Source: Bacillota bacterium (GTDB lineage: Bacteria > Bacillota_I > Bacilli_A > RF39 > UBA660). Taken from it: a stretch of DNA of 18,862 nucleotides. The translations under genes were made by a program, and so were the position numbers. This document shows positions 1 to 7,073 of the stretch, one piece after another. Positions within the stretch are counted from its first letter, which is position 1. Each line of letters opens with the position of its first letter. Location: NCBI GenBank assembly GCA_015059245.1, contig SVAU01000022.1:1-18862 (forward strand), in the 5' to 3' direction. A model generated the notes under the pieces. It was not told where the DNA came from, made no database searches, and worked only from the letters and a program-made list of their open reading frames with translations.

Positions 1-1
1 T

Positions 2-550
2 GATGATTATCTATCTAAACCTATCGAAAGACCAGAATTAGAAAGAATAATCAAAGAATTCATAATGAAAGATAATCAAGAAAGTATTAATACTGATACT
101 TCAATGGCTACTACTTCTATCTTAGCAAACGAACTAACTACTGAAGAACCAGTAGAAAAAGAATTTAAAGAAGTAGCAATAACTCCACCAAAAGAAGTAC
201 TTGTAATAGATAACAACGTATATACAGTAAAAATACTTGAAGAAATATTAGAACAATTTAATACAAACCTAACTGGAGTTACAACTAGTAAAGAAGCAAT
301 AGAAAACGTAATAGATAAAGAATATGATATAATCTTCCTAGATGATAGTATAGTAGATAAAAACTACGAAAAAGTAATGGAAGATTTAACATCAATATCT
401 GGATTTAATACACCAGTAGTATTAATGACAAAACATTTAGAATCAGAAATAAAAGATAGTATAGAAAAATGTGGTTTTAAAGGATTTATATCTAAACCAA
501 TAAACAACATAGAAGTTGAAAGTATATATGCTTCTATAGTTAAACAATAG
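2..550 (+). CDS. Hybrid histidine kinase, 3' end: end of one receiver domain plus a second, divergent receiver domain (5' truncated by window)
   Basis: The frame is open from base 2. The first residues, DDYLSKPIERPELERII, match the end of the receiver domain in the complete hybrid kinase downstream (EDYLSKPIIKMELERIL). The ATG at 65 is therefore internal, not a start. After a linker of about 40 residues comes a second receiver fold (fragment residues ~63-182). It has VIDNN where the acidic pair is normally DD, phospho-acceptor Asp114 in IIFLDDS, Thr in VVLMT, and Lys165 in ISKP. The likely full gene is a membrane hybrid kinase paralogous to the one at 1665, carrying two C-terminal receivers; the kinase part lies outside the window. 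The second receiver has Asn in place of one metal-binding acid, so its phosphorylation may be weakened. The gene stops 13 bases before the HPt-receiver gene and is probably co-transcribed with it. Confidence 0.82.
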   Translation, partial: DDYLSKPIERPELERIIKEFIMKDNQESINTDTSMATTSILANELTTEEPVEKEFKEVAITPPKEVLVIDNNVYTVKILEEILEQFNTNLTGVTTSKEAIENVIDKEYDIIFLDDSIVDKNYEKVMEDLTSISGFNTPVVLMTKHLESEIKDSIEKCGFKGFISKPINNIEVESIYASIVKQ

Positions 551-563
551 ATGGGGTGAACTT

Positions 564-1547
564 ATGAAAACTATTGAATATTTAAAGAAAAATGGAGTAG
601 ATCTAAATAAATGTTTAGAACTATTCGGAGACGTAGAAACATATAACGAAACATTAAAAGGATTCCATAAAAGTATAGATGGAAAACTAAAACAACTAGA
701 TGCATATTATAAAGAACAAGATATGCCTAACTATGCTATATTTGTTCATTCAATAAAAAGCGATTGTAAATACTTTGGTTTTATGAAACTTGCAAACATT
801 GCCTTTGAACATGAAATGGCTAGTAAAGATAACGATATTAACTTCGTAAGAGAACACTATAAAGAACTAACTGATGAAGCTAATAAAGTTAAAACTATCG
901 TAAATGAATACTTAATGGACGAAAATGGTACAGCAAACCTATATGCTGATTATAAAGAACCAGAAGTAAAAGAAGAACCAACTACAGTAGAAGTTCAAGA
1001 ACCAGAACATGAATCTGCATTTGCTGAAATAAATATAGATGAATTACCATCAGGTACAATAATCACAGATAGTGAAGTAGTTGTAGTAGATGAAGACAAT
1101 AACGTAACTGAAGAAGTACTAGTAGAAGCAGTAGAAATAAACGAAATAACTACTAATGTATCAAACACTACAGGAGAAGATATAATACTAGTAGCAGATG
1201 ATTCAGAAGTAGTAAGAATATTCGTAGAAAAAGCATTCAAAGACAAATACGAAATAGCAAGAGCAGCTAACGGACTAGAAGCTCTTGAAATAATAAAAGA
1301 GCACGAAAAAGATAATAAAATAAAAGCAATTCTACTAGACCTAAACATGCCTAAATTAGATGGATTTGCTGTACTAGATTACATGACAGAGTGTGATCTA
1401 CTAGAAAAAATGCCAGTTACAATAATAAGTGGAGATTCTTCAAAAGAAGCTATATCTAGAGCATTTACATATCAAATAGTAGATATGTTAAACAAACCAT
1501 TTAGTGAACAAAAAATAAGAGAAGCAGTAGAAAAAACAATAAGATAA
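564..1547 (+). CDS. HPt domain - acidic linker - receiver domain protein (phosphorelay intermediate)
   Basis: This 327-residue soluble protein has no membrane segment. Residues ~20-118 are a helical HPt domain with the phospho-histidine motif at His62 (VHSIKSDCKYFG). Residues ~120-205 are a Glu/Val-rich linker. Residues ~207-325 are a canonical receiver: acidic pair Asp212/Asp213, phospho-acceptor Asp259 (ILLDLNMPKLDG), Ser289 and Lys311 (NKPF). There is no DNA-binding or enzymatic output, so the protein probably shuttles phosphate between receivers of the hybrid kinases on either side. The start ATG has a GGGGTGA site 5-8 bases upstream and lies 13 bases after the preceding hybrid kinase, which suggests one operon. 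The residue after the HPt Lys is Ser rather than the usual Gly. The target of the relay is not visible here. Confidence 0.85.
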   Translation: MKTIEYLKKNGVDLNKCLELFGDVETYNETLKGFHKSIDGKLKQLDAYYKEQDMPNYAIFVHSIKSDCKYFGFMKLANIAFEHEMASKDNDINFVREHYKELTDEANKVKTIVNEYLMDENGTANLYADYKEPEVKEEPTTVEVQEPEHESAFAEINIDELPSGTIITDSEVVVVDEDNNVTEEVLVEAVEINEITTNVSNTTGEDIILVADDSEVVRIFVEKAFKDKYEIARAANGLEALEIIKEHEKDNKIKAILLDLNMPKLDGFAVLDYMTECDLLEKMPVTIISGDSSKEAISRAFTYQIVDMLNKPFSEQKIREAVEKTIR

Positions 1548-1550
1548 ACT

Positions 1551-1586
1551 AAAAAAGTTGATAAAAAATAATCAACTTTTTTATTT
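1551..1586 (+). terminator. Rho-independent terminator after the HPt-receiver gene
   Basis: A perfect 12-bp inverted repeat (1551-1562 with 1571-1582, arms AAAAAAGTTGAT and ATCAACTTTTTT) has an 8-base loop and ends in a T run. It starts 3 bases after the stop codon. It closes the transcript from the first kinase and the HPt-receiver gene, so the next kinase probably has its own promoter. Confidence 0.85.
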
Positions 1587-1664
1587 GCGTAAAAATAAAA
1601 AAATAACAACTTTTCTTATTGATAAAAATCTCATAAAATGGTAATCTTATAATAGGTGATAATA

Positions 1665-3569
1665 ATGGAAAACATATTACTAACAATAGCAGCCTTATGT
1701 ATATCAATATTACTAAGTGTAATATTCTATTCTAAAAAAGGAACAAATAATAATGAAACAAAAATATACTCATTAATACTTAAAACAAACCTTTTATATT
1801 GTATTACTGATATAGTAGGATTCATATTAGCAATTACTACTGGTAATCAAACAATATTAAGTATATGTCAAAAAGTTCAAATGATAGAAATAATAGCTAT
1901 AATACTATTATTATATACATACGAAGTTTATATCCTAGACTTCTCAGATAAGACAAAGAAAACAATAAGTATTATGTCTATAATAGTAGGATTATTAGTA
2001 GGTGTAGCAATAGCTATAACAGGTTTAACAGTAACAGTAAATGGCTACAATCTTGTTACAAAAGGATTATCATATAACATAATGTTCTATACATCATTAA
2101 CATATCTAGCATTAATCCTAGTATATATTGCAAGAATTTATATTAAAACAAAACAAGATCATAATAAAGCACTACCATTTGCTTTCTTAGTAATAATTTA
2201 TTCCATTGCATTATTAGCAAATAAATATGTAATAATATTAGATGTTCAAACATTCATATTTGCATTCACATTATTAATAATGTACTTTACAATAGAAAAT
2301 CCAGATGCAAAACTAGTTACTGAACTAGAAGCAGCTAAAGCAGAAGCAGAAAGAGCTAACGCTGCTAAAACAGACTTCTTAACAAAAGTATCACACGAAG
2401 TTAGAACACCACTTAATGCTATCGTTGGTTTTGCTGCAACACTAGATGAAGTAGAAACACTAGACGAAGCAAGAGAAAATGCTCAATACATCGTATCAGC
2501 ATCTAAAAATATACTAGAACTAGTTAATGGAATCCTAGATATTTCAAAACTAGAAGAAAATAAAGTAGAAATAATTAATACAGAATATTCACTAGTAAAA
2601 GAATGTGAAGAAATAATTCGTTACATAGAACCAAGAATATCTGGAAAACCAATTATATTCAAACGTACAATAGCAAGAGATATACCTAAAGTACTAGTTG
2701 GTGATAAAGGTAAAATCAAAGATATCATTACTAACTTACTTAATAATGCTATTGAATATACAAAAGAAGGATACATAGATTTAAATATCTCATGTATCAA
2801 TAAAGAAAATACTACATCACTTGTAATATCAGTAGAAGATAGTGGAGTAGGTATAAGTCAAAAAAATGTAGAAAAACTATTTGATAAATACTCTAAATTT
2901 GATGACTCACTAAATAGTGGAGATGCATCAGGACTAGAATTATCTATTACAAAAAGCTTAGTTGAATTACTAGGTGGTAGAATAATAGTACAAACTGCTC
3001 AAGGAGCTGGAACTAAATTTACAGTATATCTAAATCAAGAAATAGCAGCAGTACAACAATTACCAGAAGAAATCGATACTGACGAAGAAATAGAAGAAGA
3101 AGTAATAGATGACAACTCAGTACTAGACCTAACAGGTAAAAAGATTCTAGTAGTAGATGACAACAACTTAAACTTAAAAGTTGCCGTAAACTTCATCAAA
3201 GAATACGGAGCAGAAATAGATACATGTACATCAGGTAACGAATGTGTATCATTCATAAACGAAGGTAAAGTATACGACATAATATTCATGGACGACATGA
3301 TGCCCAAAGTATCAGGTACTGAAACATTACATATACTTCAACAAATACCTTCATTCAACCAAAAAGTAATAGTTCTAACAGCTAATTCAATAGAAGGTGT
3401 TAGAGATAAATACCTAGAAGCTGGTTTCGAAGATTATCTATCTAAACCAATCATCAAAATGGAACTAGAAAGAATTCTTAGAAAACACTTAAACAACAAA
3501 GCTCAAAGAGTAATCTTTGACCCAGTACCAACTGGTAACGAAGACGAAGAAGAGGACGAAGAAGAATAA
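1665..3569 (+). CDS. Membrane-bound hybrid histidine kinase (7TM sensor, HisKA, HATPase, receiver)
   Basis: I chose the ATG at 1665 (634 residues), not the in-frame GTG at 1656, because the GTG lies inside the AGGTGAT ribosome binding site. In order: about seven hydrophobic helices (residues ~1-210) with little extracellular loop, a short Ala/Glu coiled coil (~218-235), the HisKA H-box with phospho-His244 (KVSHEVRTPLNA), the HATPase with N-box NLLNNAIEYT and G1 EDSGVGI (to ~457), an acidic linker, and a receiver (~491-610) with Asp498/Asp499, phospho-acceptor Asp543 (IIFMDDMMP) and Lys594 (SKP). The tail is nearly all Glu/Asp. The ATP-lid G2 box reads GLELSI instead of the usual GLGLAI. Phosphate likely passes His244 to Asp543, then to the HPt protein encoded upstream. 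It is a paralogue of the truncated kinase at the window start. The signal is unknown. Confidence 0.93.
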   Translation: MENILLTIAALCISILLSVIFYSKKGTNNNETKIYSLILKTNLLYCITDIVGFILAITTGNQTILSICQKVQMIEIIAIILLLYTYEVYILDFSDKTKKTISIMSIIVGLLVGVAIAITGLTVTVNGYNLVTKGLSYNIMFYTSLTYLALILVYIARIYIKTKQDHNKALPFAFLVIIYSIALLANKYVIILDVQTFIFAFTLLIMYFTIENPDAKLVTELEAAKAEAERANAAKTDFLTKVSHEVRTPLNAIVGFAATLDEVETLDEARENAQYIVSASKNILELVNGILDISKLEENKVEIINTEYSLVKECEEIIRYIEPRISGKPIIFKRTIARDIPKVLVGDKGKIKDIITNLLNNAIEYTKEGYIDLNISCINKENTTSLVISVEDSGVGISQKNVEKLFDKYSKFDDSLNSGDASGLELSITKSLVELLGGRIIVQTAQGAGTKFTVYLNQEIAAVQQLPEEIDTDEEIEEEVIDDNSVLDLTGKKILVVDDNNLNLKVAVNFIKEYGAEIDTCTSGNECVSFINEGKVYDIIFMDDMMPKVSGTETLHILQQIPSFNQKVIVLTANSIEGVRDKYLEAGFEDYLSKPIIKMELERILRKHLNNKAQRVIFDPVPTGNEDEEEDEEE

Positions 3570-3600
3570 AAAAATATGCTTAAACTTAAGCATATTTTTT
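3570..3600. terminator. Bidirectional terminator between convergent genes
   Basis: An inverted repeat (AAAAATATGCTT at 3570-3581 with AAGCATATTTTT at 3588-3599) has T runs on both strands. It follows the hybrid kinase stop by one base and contains the stop codon (3586-3588, minus strand) of the convergent gene, so it can end both transcripts. Confidence 0.8.
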
Positions 3601-4545
3601 ATTTATATATTTCTTAATAAAATTATCTCTAATAGAAACATACTCCTTAGAAATATTATATTCAGATACATTATAACCTAAATGTCCATTATAAAAATCT
3701 TCATATAACTTATCTAACTTCTTAGACATTCTATCAAAAGAACCAATTCCTAATACAGAATCAAACTCATTACTTATATTATCTATATTACCTTCATACA
3801 TATTTATATTAAGTAATCCTTTAACATAATCTATTGCAAATAAAGGTCTAAATAAATTAACTAGCGGTAAACAACAATCTAATACAATATTATCCATATC
3901 ATAATCTTTAATGTCATTTAATAACTTATTTAAATCTTTATTATTACTAGAATAATTTAACTTCTTAATAACATTTAATATATCTTCTATTTGTAAATAA
4001 GATATAACATCATTAATAGTCTTCTTATCTTCTATATTAGAATCTTTTAAATTAGTATAAGATATACCATTTCTTAAAGTAACATTATTACCTAAATACT
4101 TAAAAGTATTATTCTTACTTAAAAATATCTTATTTAACTCCCTTATTAGACTTTCTAACATATCTATAGAACTAACACATCTATTTGTTATACATAATGA
4201 ATATGTTGCTCTATAAGCCTGTAAATTACTAATATCAGTATCTTTCTCTATATTACAAATACTCATAACATTATTACTTCTATATTCATATACATTCTTA
4301 CTTAAAACATCCCTAATTGTATGAGTAACCTTAAAATCACTATAATCATCTATGATATAATTAGTACTTAATATTACATCATATACGCTAAATTTGTATT
4401 TTTCTCCATAATAAGCTATCATACTACTTGCAACAAGAAGTAAATGATTAACAATACTATGAGCATTTAACTTATCATTTAGCTTAGATTCTAAATCTAA
4501 TACTACTTGATCCATTAAATGCGGAGAAGTAGATATATTTGGCAT
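3586..4545 (-). CDS. Uncharacterised cytoplasmic protein, 319 residues
   Basis: I do not recognise this protein. I chose the ATG at 4545 (MPNISTSPHLMDQVV) because an exceptional AGGGGGG ribosome binding site ends 5 bases before it; the frame continues open upstream for 12 codons. The protein is rich in Asn, Asp, Ile, Tyr and Ser, with no signal peptide, clear membrane helix or catalytic motif visible. Residues ~120-140 hold a Cys-containing stretch (SLCITNRCVSS), and the rest looks mixed alpha/beta with amphipathic helices near the C-terminus (SKKLDKLYEDFY). The gene is divergent from the lipoprotein metallopeptidase gene, sharing a ~120-base region with promoters in both directions, and convergent with the hybrid kinase. 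Length and codon use match the neighbours, so I treat it as a real gene without an assigned role. Confidence 0.75.
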   Translation of the reverse strand: MPNISTSPHLMDQVVLDLESKLNDKLNAHSIVNHLLLVASSMIAYYGEKYKFSVYDVILSTNYIIDDYSDFKVTHTIRDVLSKNVYEYRSNNVMSICNIEKDTDISNLQAYRATYSLCITNRCVSSIDMLESLIRELNKIFLSKNNTFKYLGNNVTLRNGISYTNLKDSNIEDKKTINDVISYLQIEDILNVIKKLNYSSNNKDLNKLLNDIKDYDMDNIVLDCCLPLVNLFRPLFAIDYVKGLLNINMYEGNIDNISNEFDSVLGIGSFDRMSKKLDKLYEDFYNGHLGYNVSEYNISKEYVSIRDNFIKKYINKKYA

Positions 4546-4568
4546 ATAAATCCCCCCTGATGGGTCGT

Positions 4569-4597
4569 ATACTAACATCAAAGGTGTAAAAATGCAA
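4569..4597 (-). promoter_or_regulatory. Promoter for the 319-residue unknown gene
   Basis: On the minus strand a -35-like TTGCAT (4592-4597) is followed, after 17 bases, by TAGTAT (4569-4574) with an extended -10 TG (TGtTAGTAT). Transcription would begin roughly 10-15 bases before the strong GGGGGG ribosome binding site at 4552-4557. This is pattern evidence only. Confidence 0.45.
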
Positions 4598-4626
4598 ATT
4601 TATCTAATGAACTAGAAAAATATATA

Positions 4627-4635
4627 TGATATAAT
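4627..4635 (+). promoter_or_regulatory. Extended -10 promoter for the metallopeptidase lipoprotein gene
   Basis: TGATATAAT (TG at 4627-4628, TATAAT at 4630-4635) is a perfect extended -10. It lies 12 bases before an AGGTGG ribosome binding site and 28 bases before the ATG at 4664. No good -35 is visible. The surrounding 15 bases ATATGATATAATAAT recur exactly in the essC promoter on the opposite strand. Confidence 0.55.
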
Positions 4636-4663
4636 AATAAAAGAATAGTAGGTGGCAAATAAA

Positions 4664-6514
4664 ATGAGTGAAAATAACAAAAAAAGAGACTTAAAAACTA
4701 TTTTAAAACAATTCCTAACAGGAGCAGTTGTAGTAGCTATGACTATCTCTCTAGCAGGATGTGCTTTTAATCAATTTGATATATTAGATATTGGTGGAAA
4801 TGACTATTCAATAAGCCAAGATTATAACTATAACAACGAAGAAACAAATAACAATACGCACCACGAAATAGGAGATAACGGTTCACAATACCCAACACCT
4901 GGTAATAGCGATAATAACTATACTGAAGAAGTAGGAACTAGCTTTAATGCATTCCTATACTCAACAGGATCATTAAGTTCAGTAGTAGGAACAGATAACT
5001 TTGGTATGGGTATGTCAGCATACACTAATAATGCAGATAGAAGACTAGAAGTAGGTAACTTCAACCCAATAACTATTAAACTAAGTGGTAATAACTATAA
5101 TGAATTTGTTCGTTGGGTAGATAGTAAAGATGTAACATATGTATATGCTAATCTATATAACATAGATAATGTATATAATAATATAAAACCATATCAAAGT
5201 ACTATATCTAACCAAAAACATCAACATACAGATTTAATAACTAGTATAAATAAAATACCTACAGTAGATGAAGTATATAATAAGATAATATCTAATTCTA
5301 ATGAGTATTTAAGAACTCATCCAGGTTATTATAGTTTAAGTAGCGACTATACTAGACTAATAGCACAAATATTAGTAAATATGGTAACAGATAACTATCA
5401 AGACTTATCTAAAGATGACATAACAAGAATCTATTGTATGTTAAATGATGTAACAGCAGTAGGAATAGATAGTACAGATTTTAGTGTAAACGATTTAAAT
5501 CAAATCTATAACGCAAGAGTTACTGATGAAGCAGTAGTAATGCTAGATACAGAAATGATTGGACAATTAAAAGGTTCTAACACTATGGAAAGAACAATTG
5601 CTCACGAAGTAGCACACTTATTCCAAAGAATGTGTCCAGATCATAAAGTAAAAGGCATAACTCAAATAGGTGGTTCTCAATATGTAGAAAACTTTGATAA
5701 TACAGGAGAAGCCAATTCATTACATTTCCAATGGTTATACGAAGCTGCAGCAGAACAAATGAGTATGAATGAATACGACGCTAAATCACCATTAGTATAT
5801 AAAAATATGGTAGGTTACCTACATACATTAGATTTAATAACTTTAATAAGACCTAACTATGATGAAAATAGTATCGCAACAAGTCAAATGTCTACAGATC
5901 CAAACAAGATATATGAAGTATTTGGAGCAAAGACAGATGAAGAAAAAAGAGAAATAGCTCATATGTTATATTCAATCTGTTATATCCAAACAGAAAGAGA
6001 AGACTTTGTAACTGTATATGAAAAAGCTAATGGAAGTATCCAAGGTAAAGAAACAACAGTTAAAAAGATTATGAAAGAAAGTATTGCTCAAACAATGACA
6101 AAATACTTCTACAAAAACTTAGCAGAAAGAGCACATAATGGTAGTGTTACATTACAAGATGCATTCTATTTAATAAATACTTTCGAAGCAGCATTAAATC
6201 TTCATATCGTATATGATGATGCCCAAAGAGTAGAATATAACGACGAATCATTAAAATTCTATATCGAAACACAAAACAAATTCTTCCAAATGATAGCAGA
6301 AGATAGCGGAATGACATTCGAAGAAATAGAAACTAAATTTAATGAATACGCATTAATTATTAAAACAGATGAAGGCTACCAAAGAAATTGCCAATTCTTA
6401 TGGTTAAACCAAAATGAAAGAGATTATATTGGTACTGTATTAACAACTAATATAAATAGTTTAACTTATAATATAAGAAACATAGATTACATAGATAAAG
6501 TAATGACTAAATAA
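4664..6514 (+). CDS. Lipoprotein with HEXXH metallopeptidase motif
   Basis: I chose the ATG at 4664 (616 residues) because AGGTGG sits just upstream; the in-frame GTG at 4652 overlaps that site. The N-terminus is a type II signal peptide: a Lys/Arg-rich start, a hydrophobic core (~20-30), and lipobox LAGC with the lipidated Cys33. An Asn/Gly/Ser-rich linker runs to about residue 90. The exported part carries the zinc-protease motif HEVAH (His314, Glu315, His318) inside TIAHEVAHLFQRMC. About 42-46 residues later WLYEAAAEQMS offers Glu360 or Glu364 as a third ligand, consistent with a gluzincin. I cannot name the peptidase family. The protein should sit on the outer face of the membrane and may trim cell-surface or secreted proteins. 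It lies directly upstream of the WXG100 operon but is separated by a terminator and a promoter. Confidence 0.85.
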   Translation: MSENNKKRDLKTILKQFLTGAVVVAMTISLAGCAFNQFDILDIGGNDYSISQDYNYNNEETNNNTHHEIGDNGSQYPTPGNSDNNYTEEVGTSFNAFLYSTGSLSSVVGTDNFGMGMSAYTNNADRRLEVGNFNPITIKLSGNNYNEFVRWVDSKDVTYVYANLYNIDNVYNNIKPYQSTISNQKHQHTDLITSINKIPTVDEVYNKIISNSNEYLRTHPGYYSLSSDYTRLIAQILVNMVTDNYQDLSKDDITRIYCMLNDVTAVGIDSTDFSVNDLNQIYNARVTDEAVVMLDTEMIGQLKGSNTMERTIAHEVAHLFQRMCPDHKVKGITQIGGSQYVENFDNTGEANSLHFQWLYEAAAEQMSMNEYDAKSPLVYKNMVGYLHTLDLITLIRPNYDENSIATSQMSTDPNKIYEVFGAKTDEEKREIAHMLYSICYIQTEREDFVTVYEKANGSIQGKETTVKKIMKESIAQTMTKYFYKNLAERAHNGSVTLQDAFYLINTFEAALNLHIVYDDAQRVEYNDESLKFYIETQNKFFQMIAEDSGMTFEEIETKFNEYALIIKTDEGYQRNCQFLWLNQNERDYIGTVLTTNINSLTYNIRNIDYIDKVMTK

Positions 6515-6537
6515 GATGTCTAACATCTTATTTTTTT
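6509..6537 (+). terminator. Rho-independent terminator after the lipoprotein gene
   Basis: The arms AATAAGATGT (6510-6519) and ACATCTTATT (6523-6532) enclose a 3-base loop and run into seven Ts. The hairpin overlaps the stop codon at 6512-6514. It separates the lipoprotein transcript from the WXG100 operon. Confidence 0.85.
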
Positions 6538-6581
6538 ATTACCTAAAATATATAAAAAGAGTAAAAAAGCACCCTTAACCA

Positions 6582-6611
6582 TTGATTTACTATTGCAAAA
6601 TATTATATAAT
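6582..6611 (+). promoter_or_regulatory. Promoter of the WXG100-like operon
   Basis: A -35 TTGATT (6582-6587) is spaced 18 bases from a perfect -10 TATAAT (6606-6611), which is a standard vegetative promoter. The start point should fall near 6618, leaving a leader of about 54 bases that contains a small inverted repeat (TACAT 6636-6640 with ATGTA 6649-6653) and a strong GAGGAGAGGG ribosome binding site before the ATG at 6672. The word TAGATATGTCAA at 6611-6622, at the downstream edge of this promoter, occurs again in the essC promoter. Confidence 0.65.
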
Positions 6612-6671
6612 AGATATGTCAATAGTATAGGGAGATACATGACAATCTATGTAGAGTGAGGAGAGGGAAAT

Positions 6672-7055
6672 ATGGACTTTAACGTTGATCTACAAGACAT
6701 TACAAAAGCAGGAGTCATAAAGAATGCATCTAAAACAATTGGTATGAATGAAGCGGGTATAGATACATTAGCAATGGACACTATGCAAATGGCAATGATT
6801 GCAAATGATTATCTAAATAAAATCATAGACATCATGAATAGCACAAAAGAGCATTATCAATGTGAAGCTGCTGATGAAATGCGTAGAAGATTCAATGATT
6901 TTAGTGCTGATTTTCCAATTGTTATTCAAAACATAGAAAATTATGCCTATAGTTTGAAGAAAGCTAAATCTAAGAGAGTCGAAGGCGTTCAAGATGCTAT
7001 CGTTAATCTTAAACAAGCTACTGCAAACGTAGACGAATTAATAAAAAATCAATAG
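6672..7055 (+). CDS. WXG100-like helical protein with YQC in place of WxG
   Basis: This 127-residue protein is first in the six-gene operon. Residues ~28-120 look like the WXG100 helical hairpin: a first helix (TLAMDTMQMAMIANDYLNKI), a turn HYQCEAADEM in which Tyr62-Gln-Cys64 occupy the place of Trp-x-Gly, then a second long helix with the family's spacing (RRRFNDF, then a Lys-rich amphipathic stretch). It is somewhat longer than the usual ~100 residues. There is no signal peptide, which fits EssC-dependent export or a role as partner of another WXG protein. The start is firm: GAGGAGAGGG precedes it by 5 bases. The WXG100 relation is inferred from the pattern only. It could also be a dedicated chaperone. 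Confidence 0.7.
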   Translation: MDFNVDLQDITKAGVIKNASKTIGMNEAGIDTLAMDTMQMAMIANDYLNKIIDIMNSTKEHYQCEAADEMRRRFNDFSADFPIVIQNIENYAYSLKKAKSKRVEGVQDAIVNLKQATANVDELIKNQ

Positions 7056-7073
7056 GAAAGAAGGAACAAAAAC

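Noticed and set aside
65..550. A stand-alone single-receiver protein starting at the ATG at 65
   Set aside because: The frame is open to the window edge and upstream residues continue a receiver domain, so the ATG is internal and no ribosome binding site precedes it.
995..1348. A minus-strand Ser/Thr-rich reading frame inside the HPt-receiver gene
   Set aside because: It is low-complexity, the complement of a Glu/Val-rich coding region, with no ribosome binding site and no known domain.
1648..1653. TATAAT as the promoter of the hybrid kinase at 1665
   Set aside because: It abuts the AGGTGAT ribosome binding site, so transcription from it would start inside or after that site. A TTGATA at 1619-1624 has only a poor -10 partner at the right spacing.
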